DNA of 64,000 bases from Stomorhina lunata. Taxonomy: Eukaryota > Arthropoda > Insecta > Diptera > Rhiniidae. Where the stretch lies: contig OW121743.1 of the NCBI GenBank assembly GCA_933228675.1, forward strand, positions 16,511,384 through 16,575,383, given 5' to 3'. The position numbers were made by a program, and so were the translations under genes. Every line of letters begins with the position of its first letter. The first letter of the stretch is position 1. Shown here piece after piece: positions 43,521-55,162 of this stretch. Below the pieces are notes generated by a model. That model was not told where the DNA came from and did no database searches. It worked only from the letters and a program-made list of their open reading frames with translations.

Positions 43521-45510
43521 AAAATATCTATGTCATGTCCTATTGAATAGAAGGACTTTTTAATGACCTAGGCAAAGAATTTTTAAAACGGTCAGGATGG
43601 CTTTGGAGAAAATAATATGATTTTTACTAGCTTTTGTGGTATCGTAATGGACTAAATAGTCTGAGTCTGAGGATCAGACTTTCACACCAACCTAACTTTG
43701 TTATATAACACCAAACTTTGTATTGAAAAATAAAACTTACAAACCATCTGTTATTACATATAGTGTAAATAGGGTCTTAGGTAAATACCTAAGAATGTTA
43801 TGTACTTATATAAAGCACTCAAGGCAATATTTTTTTATTATCATAAAAATCCAGATACAATGAATGCATACCTGTATCTTATGGATTACCAACAATTTAT
43901 GCTAATACACACAACATTTTAACCGATTACAATACAAAAGCCATAACAAAAACTGTAAGTATTTGAAGAAAAGAAAATATACAATGAAAATGGGCTTTTA
44001 ATATTGGTTTGGAAAGAAATCATAAAGTAAATATTAGGAAAAACAAAAAATCTACTGCAATTAATGATATTTAAAGCTTGTTTTTTTTAGTAAAAAATGT
44101 TGATTTGTTAAAAAATTTCTTAAAATTCTTTCTAGCGTTTTTTTATTTTAACAGAGTGGCATTATTTCACGATATCGTTTTTTCTGTTATGCTTTTACCT
44201 TTCTAGCGTTTTTTTTTACTTTTACAGAGTGGCATCACTCCATCTGGCATCATACCATCTGGTAACTTTTCATCTTAAGGCAATGCTCACTCAAAAGTGC
44301 TGCCAAGTTTGCTCTAAACAGAAATGCTTTAATATGCGAACTTTTAAACTAAGAAGTTTTTATTAAAAATTTTATTTTTAATTAAATTTAAGCCTCTCAC
44401 CCGCTTCCTTTGATATAGCCCTTAGAACTTATTCCCTTAACCAATTTTCTGTTAATGTTTGGGATACCTAATACCTGCGTTTAATATACAAAAGCGTGCG
44501 TTTTTTGTAAATATTTGCTCCAGACTTTATTTGCTGTTACATTTACTTGTTGTTTGCTTATTATTAGGTATTATATAGTACATACTCGTTTTATATACTA
44601 TATATGTATTACCAACTTGTTTATTTAGCTTATGTACGAGTATTTTATTATTTATTTTTATTGTTGCGTTAAAATTTTACTTGTTACAGCAGAAGTTTAC
44701 TCCTTCCTTTTGAAAAAAAAGGCTATGAGCGTACAATAAATTAACGTTTTAATGTTAGCAAATAAATAATATTTTATTTGAAATAATAAATTTTAAGATT
44801 TCATAAATTTAATGTTTAAATATTTGAGTACAAAGTAATGGAAAGTTAAGATATATTTAAAGTGGTCAAATGAAAGGATAAGGGTATCATTATACGCGAA
44901 ACAACAGAAATATATTAGAGCGGTTCGAACCCTATATAATGCTTTAAACACAATCATCACAGCAGGCTACACGAACACTGACTACAAAAGTCGTTGGCTG
45001 CAATCGTTCCCACGTAGTCGGCTACTTAATTATTTTTGAGACGACAGCTACATTTCAGAGACAGCTGTTTATGAGTGGGGCCAATATCGCGTTTATAAAA
45101 TGGACAAATGATATATGTATATCAGCCGTGTGACCGTGTCGACGCTAAAATAATTATTCGCATTAGAATGCGTGCTTTCTAATGTTGACAGGTTGTAGCT
45201 CGTGATTGTGTTTATAGCATAAATGAAAAATGAAAGGATGGAGGACCAGGTCTAATTTACATGTTTTCTCTATCTATCTTTTGCAGCTTCATAAGATAAC
45301 ATAAGATGAAAACTGAACCTATATATTCCTTGTACAGGGCAAGGGAAAGTTTGGAGTGAAAATACTGTGTTTCTTTTCCCCGGTCGGTAGTAGGGGTGTA
45401 GGCTTTCTAATGACTAAAAGAATAGCTAAAGTCATGATAGCATAGTATCCTATAAATTAGAGACTAATGGCAATAAAACTTAAGACTAAAGCTCGTAATT
45501 TGAAATCTAA
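43521..45510. other. Intergenic DNA, nothing recognised
   Basis: Two direct copies of TTTCTAGCGTTTTTTT followed by ACAGAGTGGCAT occur at about 44131 and 44201 (a 70-bp tandem duplication). Otherwise no reading frame with coding character and no paired termini were found in about 2 kb. Confidence 0.45.
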
Positions 45511-48500
45511 TCTGAAAACGACAAAGACGCATTTTACAATGTGCTAAGCAGAAAAGTTATGTACACAATTGTGATACTACCATGATAATGGGCGACTTTA
45601 ACGCCAAGGTAGGTTCAAACAACACCGGTTTAGGACATAACATTGGTAAGCACGGTTATCGAAGTAAAAAACGACAACAGGGAAAGATTAATCGAATTAG
45701 GCTGTGAAAGGAAACTTGTTGTAGGTCGCACTATTTTTGCTCATTCTTCTGTTATCTGTTATCCTTGACTCCCAGTGGAACATAGGGTCTCAACCATGCT
45801 TTTATATTGGACTCTATTGCGAGATGTTAGGCATACATCATTCCATAAATAGTTTGCTGCTTGTAATTCTGCATCAATTGACCTTCTCCACGTTCTAGCA
45901 GGTGCACCAACACGACGGCCGCTTCCTTGTGGTTTCCAACGAAGCGCTGGTCGAGCAATGTTGGTATTTGGCCTTCGAAGTGTGTGGCCTATCCTATCTG
46001 TGGAAGCAGAAATTTGGTTTGTCGCATTAATTAGATCTTCATTTCTTATGCGATTCGGCCACCATATATTAAAAATTTGCCTTAAGCATTTGTTTGTAAA
46101 GGTTTGCAGTCGTTTATCGATGGCATTTGTGCGTTTCCATGTTTCACAGCCGTAATATAGGATGGACTTGACATTCGAGTTGTATATTCGTAACTTAGTT
46201 GTTGTTGATATTTGCCGATATTTCCAAATAGCTCGAAGAATGCCGAATGCAGATTTTGCCTTATTAATACGCGATTTAATATCCTCGTCTGCGCCACCTT
46301 TTGTAGTTACTAAACTTCCCAGGTAATTAAAGCTATCCAATAACCTCGTTATCCACATTGATGTGTGTCAACGCGTAGCCTCCTGGCATAATCTTTATCT
46401 TAGAAATATTAATTTCCAGAACAGCTATACGAGATTCAGCAGTGATAGCGCTAGAATTCTCTTGAAAAGCTTTGGCTCCACTATAAAATAACTTGAATAT
46501 CGCCGAACGGCGTTACTAAGAACCAAATTGATCATATTTTGATCAACTCTAAGTGGCGATCATCTTAACTTGATGTACGTTTGAGACGCGGAGCAGATAT
46601 AAACAGCGACCATCATTTAGTTTTATCTAAAGTTCGATTGAAAGTAGCGGCTTTGAGGTCTCGAACGGCAAAAGCCGATCGGAAAATTGATCTTGGGAAA
46701 TTGAAATCAGAACGACATCGAAATGCCTTTATTTCTTCCATAAGGAATCGGCTTCCGGATGTTGTTAACAATAATGACAGTATTAACGGAATCGCAAGGT
46801 GTGTCACTCAAATGTACAATGAGGTTGGTCAACAAACGTTACCATTTTAAATGAAGTGCTTATTACAACATACCGTGACCTATCCAACCGAATAAAAATT
46901 TCTGCAAGAAGAGACAAGAGAATGTGGATAGATAAACAAGCGAGCCAAGCTGAGTCAGCTGCAAGTAAAGGTGACACGAGGACCATATACAATATATCAA
47001 GAGCGTTGTGTTTCAAACCTACCTACCAACAGTCCCATCCTGAGTAGTACCGGTACACTTCTGTCAACACCGGATGAACAATTAATAGGTTGGATGGAAC
47101 ACTTGAAGTCAACATTAAACAATTCTATTGGATGAGAAGCACTGACGGAAGTGCATAATGAAACCAACCATGACAGTATATTCAGTGGAATATACTGTCA
47201 TTCAGGCTGCCCACCAACAATACAAGAAGTGAAGAATGCCCCAAAAAGCCTTACACGCAACAAGTCCCCGGGAAATGACAATATTTCAGCGGAGATGCTT
47301 TTATGTGATGTTAAAGGAACGTTGAGACTGTGGCACCCATTTGTGCGTTAAAAATGGGAAGAAGAAGCTCTACCAACCTCCTGGGATGAAGATACTAGTC
47401 AAAATACCAAAAAAGGGTGACTCCAAAAACTGCAATATCTGCAGGGGCATAACACTTCTTCCAATACCGAGCAAAATACTAAGTGAAGTAGTTTTGAATA
47501 GAACATTCGGCGCAGTTTCCGCTACACTCCGCGAAAATCAGTTTGGGTTTCGAGAGAATCGATCTTGTGTTGATCTAATCCACGCAGTAAGAATAGTACT
47601 GGAACAATGTAATGAATTCCGCACCCCCATTTACCTAGCGTTTATCGACTTTATAAAGGCCTTCGACAGTGTCAATAGGAGCTATCTATGAAGAATTTTA
47701 GAAGATCGTAACATGCTAATGAAAATTCTGAACTTCATTCGGATAATGTACATGGACTTTAAATGCCGGCTTCTACATAAAGGTAAATTGTCTAATCCGT
47801 TCGAAGTTACTACTGGAGAAAGACAAGAATGTACCTTGTCACGTATATTTTTTATCCTTGTTCATCATCGTCATCGACAATATAATACACATGGCACTGA
47901 ATGGAAGACGTAGTATCCGATGACAACTCGAGGACCTGGAATACGCTGATGACGTATGTCTTCTAATCCAACGCTCAGGTCATCTTTCTATCACTGTTGA
48001 ATCTCGGGCATCTGGTTTGGAAATCAATATTTCCAAGATAAAGATTATGCCTGGAGGCTATGGCGTAAATCCGTTGACATACATCAATGTGGATAACGAG
48101 GTTGTAGGATGTATAGGTACCTTTAATTATCTTGGTAGTTTGGTATCTACAAAAGGTGGCGCCGAGGAGGATATTGAATCGCATTAAAAGGCAAAATCTG
48201 CATTCGGCATTCTCCGAGCTATTTGGAAATCTCGGCAAATATCAACAACAACTAAGTTACGAATATATAACACGAATGTCAAGTCCATTTTGTATTACGG
48301 TTGCGAAACTTGGAAACGCACAAATGCCATCGATAAGTGCCTACGAGTACAAACGTTTGCAAAGAAATGCTTGCGACAAGTCCTTAATATATGGTGGCCG
48401 AATCGCATAAGAAATGAAGATCTAGTAACCAAATCCCTGCTTCTATAGAGGTATATCAATGAAAATTGGATTTCGAAGTGTTTGGCCTATGCACACAAAC

Positions 48501-48830
48501 TTCGAAGGCCAAATACCAACATTGCTCGACAACGCTTCGTTGCAATCTACAAGGAAGCGGTACGACTTTGTTGTGTTTGAAAATGCGTAGCGGTAAGTCC
48601 GCTTGACGACCGGGACCTGGTATACCGGGATTTATCTAGTTGTTCGGCGTGTAATTTTTTGAAATCCACAAGGAAGCGGCCGTCGTTAGAACGTGGAGAA
48701 GGTGAACTGATGCGGAGTTAAAAGTAGCAAACTACTCATGGAATGACGTATGCCCAACATCTCGCAATAGAGTTCGATATAAAAGGATGGTTGAGGTCCT
48801 ATGCTCCACTGGGAGTCACTGGATAACAGA
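45511..48830 (+). mobile_element. RTE-like non-LTR element, interrupted and decayed
   Basis: Plus-strand order: endonuclease start NDKDAFYNVLSRKV and MGDFNAKVGSNNTGLGHNIG (45511-45745); a foreign inverted segment; endonuclease end KNQIDHIL and RRGADINSDHHLVLSKVRLK (46476-46680); linker; RT blocks GDTRTIYNISRALCFKP, ENQFGFRENRSCVDLIHAVR, YLAFIDFIKAFDSVNR, GERQECTLS (intact form GVRQGCILSP) and YADD at 47942-47953; then the C-terminal region to GGGAGTCACTGGATAACAGA. Multiple frame shifts and stops. About 100 bp inserted near 48560-48660 is flanked by ACAAGGAAGCGG repeats. The endonuclease-RT layout fits RTE; the exact clade is uncertain. Confidence 0.85.
45746..46475 (-). pseudogene. 5'-truncated RTE-like copy nested in the RTE above
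   Basis: On minus, a single open stretch 46358-45759 encodes FNYLGSLVTTKGGADEDIKS, KSAFGILRAIWKYRQISTTT, NSNVKSILYYGCETWKRTNA and a tail with RIGHTLRRPNTNIARPALRW and GAPARTWRRSIDAELQAANY. This is the cleanest copy of the family 3' end in the window. It splits the endonuclease between the FAHS and (T)WISPNG positions, with its 3' end at the left junction. Confidence 0.85.
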
Positions 48831-48839
48831 AGAAGAATA

Positions 48840-50136
48840 TTCCTTGTATTATATCTCTTAGTCCATATCTTATTTTAGTCTTTTGTAAGCTTGTTTTTAG
48901 CTTAACAAATGCATAACAAAGCCATGTTATTTTCTTCAGTTTTATCAGCCCAATGTCATAAGTGTTCCAGAGAATTACCTTGAATAAAGTCAGTTTTTCC
49001 CATAAAGTAACAAAATAAAGAATTCAATGACCACTTGACCGTCGAGCGAAAACAAAGACCCAAACTAAGCCATTGTCTTAAAGTTACATTAAAGTGGGTA
49101 TATGTTACGAGCCAGAAAGAACGAAAGAAAGAACGAAATATCCTTAACAATGAATTTATTGTCCCACATGTTTCAAACCAACAAAAAAAAAAAAAAAGGA
49201 AAACAACTGCCTTTTGTTTTAAGAAGGACTAACACGCAAAATTAACATAAATTAAGGACTAAAATAATAACAGAAACAACAACAAAAGCCCAAGAAAAAC
49301 ATAATAAATTTGTATGAATGCAATACTTGTACGTAAATACATACATACATTCATTGTTAGTATTTATGAAAAGGAGCTCTCGAAATAAAAATTTATTCAA
49401 TTTGAAATCTTATTTATTTTATATTAAATATGAAAAAAATTTAACAAGACATTCAAGTATAAAAAGATCTAAACGAAACAATAAAATTTAATATAACCAC
49501 TTTAGACATTCATAACCTCAAATCCTTAGAGTTGCAGGGAGGGAGTGAGGTCATACAAAGGGGATTTGTTCAAATGGAATAAGATATTTTCAAATACTCA
49601 TGAGGGATACGGCTTAAATTCTTAAACATATTTCGAAGAAAAATTGACTTAACAAGTATCAAAAGGACAATCATAAACTGAGATTCGTTGTCAGGCAAAA
49701 ATAAAAATGTGCTATTAGACAAGAACTAAGACATAGACAAAGTCATGGATAACGATATTGGTCTATATTTACAACCTGTTAACAAAAAACTCAATAAACA
49801 GCAAAATAGCATGACACAAATACTGCGCTGGGGTAATACTAGACGTTAAAAATGCCTTCAACTTTGTTGGATGAAATAACACTATTTTATCGCTAAGCAG
49901 CATCAAAGTACCTGAGTAAAAAAGTACCAGAGCAAAAAGAAAGAGACTCTGAAGTTAAAAGAGCGAGATACGTAAATAACGCCCACAGATGCAATTAAAT
50001 ATCTCGGAATCATTGTAGAGGACCGTCTTAGCTATTGAAAACATAACGATTATGCATGCGAGAAGCTGTCAGAGTGACTAACGCAAGTATGATGGGTAAG
50101 TCTCACCTCATCTTCTGTTCATGGGTTAGTCTCACC
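48840..50136. other. AT-rich spacer, nothing recognised
   Basis: About 1.3 kb with GAACGAAAGAAAGAACGAAA (49122) and CATACATACATAC (49340) microsatellite scraps. No supported frame or element. Confidence 0.45.
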
Positions 50137-50577
50137 TTATCTTCTGTTTACCTCATCTTTTGTTATTCTTGACTCCCAGTCAAGGGCCTCAACCCTTCTT
50201 TTATATCGAACTCTATTGCGAGATGTTAGGCATATGTCATTCCGTGAATAGTTTGCTGCTTGTAACTTCGCATCAATTGACCTTCTCCGCGTTCTAGCGG
50301 GTGCACCAACACGACGGCCGCTTCCTTGTGGATTCCAACGAAGCGCTTGCCGAGCAATAATGGTAATTGGACTTCGAAGTGTGTGGCCTTTCCACCACCT
50401 TTTCCGTTGACATACCTCTATAGAAGCAGGAATTTGGTTTGTAGCGTTTAGCAGATCTTCATTTCTTATGCGATTCGACCTCCATATGTTGAGGATTTGC
50501 CGCAAGCATTTGCTTGCAAAGGTTTGTAGGCGCTTATCGATGGCATTTGTGCGTTTTCAAGTTTCGTAACCGCAATA

Positions 50578-51807
50578 AAGGGTGTTTTTTTTAAGCTAGA
50601 TAGAACTTTAAATTGTAAAAAGTAACTCAAAAAATTAAATTTTGATGAAACTTTTTTTTATTTGTTTCAGTATACACTGACAAATCATCATGAATAGACT
50701 CACGCTTGAACAACGCTACGAAATTATCCAAATTTACTTTGAAAATCAGTCGTCGATTTGCGCAACTTATAGACGACTTCGTCACTTGTATGGCGTACAT
50801 AATCGTCCATCTGAACAAGCCATTCGTCGAACTGTGGATAGATTTCGTACCACATACTCTCTAGAGGATGCAATAACACCAGCACGTCGAAGGAATGTGC
50901 GTACTGAAGAGAATATCGCCGCTGTAAACGAAAGTGTGGAAGAGGATCCAAATTTATCGATTCGTCGTCGGTCGCAGGAATTGGGGCTCTGTCCGTCCAC
51001 TACGTGGAAAATTTTGCGCAAAGATCTCAGCCTACACCCGTATAAGATCCAGCTGGTGCAGGAATTGAAGCCACTAGACCATTACATGCGTCGTTCTTTC
51101 GCCGATTGGGCTCTAGAGCAGTTGGAAACTGATCCGTTGTTTTATCGCAAAATTGTGTGGCTTAACGGGTTTGTTGATAAGCAAAATTGCCGCATATGGA
51201 GTGAGACCAATTTACAATAGACCCTACAGACTCCATTACATCCAGAAAAATGCACCGTATGGTGCGGTTTTCACGCTGGTGGCATTATCGAACCTTATTT
51301 CTTCAAAAATGAGGCCGGAGCTCGCGTTACGGTCAATGGAGATCGTTACCGCACCATGATCAATGATTTTTTGTTTGAAAATATGGATGACATTGATCCG
51401 GAGGAGATGTGATTTCAATAGGATGGCGCTACGTGCCATACGGCGAACGCAACCATCGACTTATTGATATTAAAATTTGGCGATAAGTTGATTTCGAGAA
51501 ATGGACCTGTCAATTGGCCTCCAAGGTCGTGCGATTTGACACCTCTCGATTATTTCCTTGGGGGCTACGTGAAGTCACTGGTTTGTGCTGATAAACCAGC
51601 AACAATTGACGCCTTGGAGGCCAGCATTGTTCGTGTTATTCGTGACATACGGCCAGCAGTGCTCGAAAAAGTGGCCCAAAATTGGACGTCCAGAATGCGC
51701 TTCGTCAAGAACAACCGCGGTGCCCATATGCCCGAAATCATTTTCAAATGTTAATGTCACGTATTGATCTTTCGAAGTTCTATCGGGCTTAAAAAAAAAA
51801 CACCCGA
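50578..51807 (+). mobile_element. Second mariner-like DD41D element, inserted in the RTE
   Basis: Left end GGGTGTTTTTTTTAAGCTAG then ATAGAACTT; right end complements GGGTGTTTTTTTTTTAAGCC then CGATAGAACTT. TA at 50576-50577 and 51808-51809 flanks it. The RTE sequence on both sides joins as CCGCAA-TA-CAAGATGG, matching CCGTAATATAGGATGG in the uninterrupted copy at 46.15 kb. It differs from the 29.0 kb copy enough to be a separate subfamily. Confidence 0.93.
50690..51754 (+). pseudogene. Mariner transposase, DD41D, first catalytic box deleted
   Basis: The ATG at 50690 begins MNRLTLEQRYEIIQIYFENQ. Two helix-turn-helix segments (RLRHLYGVHNRPSEQAIRRT; RRRSQELGLCPSTTWKILRK) are intact. The text FYRKIVWLNGFVDKQN near 51157 lacks the FSDEAHF box that carries the first catalytic Asp (about 21 nt lost in frame). 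Stops at 51218, 51410 (Trp to stop) and 51419 (Gln to stop) follow, then DGATCH and PPRSCDLTPLDYFLGGYVKS with 41 residues between the second and third Asp. The frame is otherwise kept to MPEIIFKC and TAA at 51752-51754. Inactive. Confidence 0.92.
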
Positions 51808-52889
51808 TACAAGATGGACTTGACATTCGAGTTATATATTCATAGCTTAGTTGTTGTTGATATTTGCCGAGATTTCCAAATAGCTCGGAGAATGCCGAAT
51901 GCAGATTTTGCCTTATTAATACGCGTTTCAATGTCCTCGTTGGCGCCATCTTTTGTAGATACCAAACTAAAAAGATAATTAAAGGTACCTACACATCCAA
52001 TAACCTCGTTGGATACCACGTCTACCATTCAAAGTCTTGCGCATTATATTGTCGATGACAAGAATAAAAAGTATAGGTGACAAGATACATCCTTGTCTTA
52101 CTCCAGTAGTAACTTCGAACGGAATAGACAATTTGCCTTTATGTAGAACCCGACATTTAAAGTCTACGTACATTAACCAAATTAAGTTCAAAATTTTTGT
52201 TGGCATGTTACGATTTTCTTAAATTCTCCATAGATAGCTCCTATTGACACTGTCGAAGGCCTTCATAAAGTCTATAAACACTAGATAAATGGAGGTGCGG
52301 AATTCATTACATTGCTCTAGTAATATTCTTACTGTTTTGATTAGATCAACACAAGATCGATTCTCTCGGAACCCAAACTGATTTTCGCTGAGTGTAGCGG
52401 AAACTGCATCGGACGTTTTGTTTAAAATTACTCGATTTAGTATTTTGCTCGGTATTGGAAGAAGTGTTATACCCCTGTAGTTATTGCAGTTTTTGGGGTC
52501 ACCCTTTTTTTGGTATTTTAACTAGTATACCTTCATTCCAGAAGGTTGGCAAAGTTTCTTCTTTCCATATTTTACTCACAAATGGGTGCCACAGTCTCGT
52601 CGATACTTCAACATCACATAAAAGCATCTCCGCTGAGATATTTTCATTGCCCAGGGCCTTATTGAACTTAAGGCTTTCTGAAATTCTATTGAATAAAATG
52701 GCATGGTTGGTTTCATTTTGCACTTCCGTCAGTGCTTCTAGTCCAATAGACTTGTTTAATGTTGACTGGAAGTGTTCCATCCGTCGTAGTAATTGTTCAT
52801 CCGGGGTTGTGAGAAGTGTACCGCTACTACTCAGGATAGGACTGTTGGTGTAGGTAGGTTTGAAACACAAAGCCCTGGATATATAGTAC

Positions 52890-53232
52890 AATTTGAATGC
52901 ATACGCAGATCATGTTACTTCATCTGCATCCTTGGATGGTGTAAATATTCAGGAATCAGATGGTCTTGATGTTCAATGTGATGTCCGTTGGACTAAGCAG
53001 ATCTTTAAAGTGTGAAAAAAAGCCGAGGTTTTCTAAAACGGTATAAGAGAAAGTTGACTCAATCTGATTTCCTTCAAATTTACACCACATGTATCCCATC
53101 AGAAATTGAGTACAACTCATATGTATGGGCCGATGCTTCAAAGTCTATTATGGAGCTTCTCGACGTTGTACAGAGAAGGCGAAAATGTTTATGTTTATCC
53201 AACTCTATTGACTCGCTACGAACGTAGGTGAA
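52890..53232 (+). pseudogene. Jockey-like LINE 3' fragment
   Basis: Plus-strand sequence matches 9.13-9.45 kb: HAYADHVTSSASLDGVNIQE, KRKLTQSDFLQIYTTCI, EIEYNSYVWADASKSIMELL. Frames change three times and the fragment stops inside the SNSxDSL block. Confidence 0.75.
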
Positions 53233-53242
53233 ACTACATATG

Positions 53243-53722
53243 TATTTTATATGTGTAATGTTCCACTTACACCAAAAATGTCAAAGTGCTTATTGCGTTT
53301 CCTGTTCTATGGGTTATTCTAAGGAACTTTTCCAAAGAAACCATAGGTCTTAAACGAATTTTGACCTTCCGGAATTTGCTCCGAAGTTTTGTTTGAGATC
53401 TGCTGCTTTTCAACCAAAAATATTGAACGGCACATTTTTCAAAATATCAACTGCACGATCAGCTTAAAGAAAAAAGCTTAAAGGCTCTTAGATTCTAGAG
53501 ACTTCACGCAACTGGAGGAGTGTAAAAACTTTTCAGTACAGCTTAAAGTTAGTTTTATATTTGGAATTGAAAATGTAGCAAATTTTGCGTTCAAAAGCTC
53601 CAAATCTCAAACCGTTTTAGACGGTTTCTTTGGCAAAGTTCCTGAGAATGATCCATTGAATTACCATCGCGATGAGCACTTAAGGTGAAAAAATCAATGT
53701 ATGGAAGTGCAACATCTTTATT
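53243..53722. mobile_element. About 480-bp imperfect foldback element
   Basis: Outer arms are long imperfect inverted repeats. On the left, GGGTTATTCTAAGGAACTTT then TCCAAAGAAACC (53310-53342) pairs with GGTTTCTTTGGCAAAGTTCC then TGAGAATGATCC (53624-53655). Pairing continues outward (TGTTCCACTTACACC against GGAAGTGCAACATC) and inward (GTTTGAGATCTGCTGCTTTT against a complement near 53.6 kb). No coding capacity. Ends are approximate and no target duplication was identified. Confidence 0.55.
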
Positions 53723-54565
53723 TGTGGCATGGTTGTCTTTGATTTGATTTGGTCGTTTTGAAAAGTCCCATACAAAAGAGAGTATACCGCTTTTACTCTA
53801 ATGCGGAAACAACTAATGGAGACGATTATGTCTTTGCTAAGACATAAACCATTTCATAGACCATGACTTAGACAAGACATGTTCGAAGAGATACCTAATT
53901 TATGCAACTTCTCTGCTTAGGAAAATATTAAGAAAGACATACAATTTTTTTAATTTTCTGTAATGAAAATCAAAACATTTAAATATCTCTCAAATCGATC
54001 TGTTTGTTATTTTCCTAAAATTTTATCATTCTTTAGAATCTTTCACATTTAATTGCTTTCGTTTCAACAAATTTTTTATGCGCAAAAATTAATTGTATCT
54101 GAAATATTCTCTCATAACTTAAAGTAAATTTTCAATTTTTTTGTGCTTTGGCATTTTATAACTTCCGTTGGGCGTAAACAACAAAATAATTAAGTTCTTT
54201 TTGTATTTCGGATTAATAAAATATTAACGTAAATAAAATTTATGAGTTTCTTAGCATTTGAAGAAAATATTTTCAACCAAATAAATATTTTTTAATTAGA
54301 TAAAAACATAAAGTGAAACAATAATTAAATGAAAAACAAAAGGCAAGTGATGAAAGAAATTTGTTTGATGAAATTTTTTCAAAAGTGTTTAAATTTTGGT
54401 AAACATTTGCTAAGAAGGTCTGTAGACCTCCGTTTAACTATACTATGTTAATTAAAGCACTAAGACCGCGATTATCGTCTACAAATTGTTCTCAGTTTTC
54501 TATAAAAAATTACAGAAAAACTTTAAAAATTTTGAAAAATTTAATTTTTGAATATTTACATTTCA

Positions 54566-54691
54566 TCAAAATTTAGTTAACTTTACTAATTTTTGTCAAT
54601 TTGGCAAATTAAAGTTTTGAAAAAAAAACTTCAGGGCGAAATTGCAATTTTGTCAAATTGACAAAAATTAGTAAAGTTAACTAAATTTTGA
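54566..54691. repeat. Inverted repeat with perfect 38-bp arms
   Basis: The left arm 54566-54603 starts TCAAAATTTAGTTAACTTTA and the right arm 54654-54691 is its exact complement, around a 50-bp centre. Weaker pairing (TTTTTGAATATTTACAT against ATGTAATTATTCAAAAA) continues for about 30 bp outside. Likely a foldback MITE. Confidence 0.85.
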
Positions 54692-54709
54692 CTAACATGT
54701 AATTATTCA

Positions 54710-55162
54710 AAAAAAATTATTCAAATTATTCACTTTTGTTTTATTTATTTCATTTATATCTTAATCTAAAACATTTTTCTATTATTTCCTTTTCGAATGA
54801 TTAGACTTTAGTGGTCAGACAAAAAATTTTCCATTTATTAAAAGTTTATTAACCTCTTTTTTTGTACCACTTCTTTTTTGTCATAGATTTTTTTCTACTA
54901 TTATAGAATGAGTATAATTTGTGTCATTGTGTCAGAGAAATAAATAATAATAAATTAATATTTATTTAGTTTCATTACATTTTGCTTTCGAATTGTAGAA
55001 TGTACTTGATTTTATTTTTTCGTTCTTTCCACTTAATAATTTGTCACATGAAAAGTCAATAGGATCAATTAGTAAAAATGAAATAAAAAGAAAAAAATAA
55101 TGGAATAGAAAGTTTTTCAATTAATAAATGCAATTAGAAAAATTATTGTTTTATTAAAAATA
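54710..55162. other. AT-rich spacer, nothing recognised
   Basis: About 450 bp before the 170-bp satellite. No frame, repeat or terminal structure supported. Confidence 0.4.

Larger units (their letters stand above)
50138..52886 (-). mobile_element. RTE-like element on minus, split by a mariner, palm motif deleted
   Basis: On minus from 52886: YYISRALCFKPTYTNSPILS, GILVKIPKKG, ENQFGFRENRSCVDL-type sequence, FEVTTGVRQGCILSPILFIL, then a jump from LNGRRGIQ straight to NEVIGCVGTFNYL. About 70 residues including the YADD box are therefore absent. After the mariner (50578-51807) the tail resumes with KCLRQILNIWRSNRIRNEDL and ends at the GACTCCCAGT complement at about 50180. Compared with the 45.5 kb copy the joint sequence across the mariner is continuous after removing one TA. 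Confidence 0.85.
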
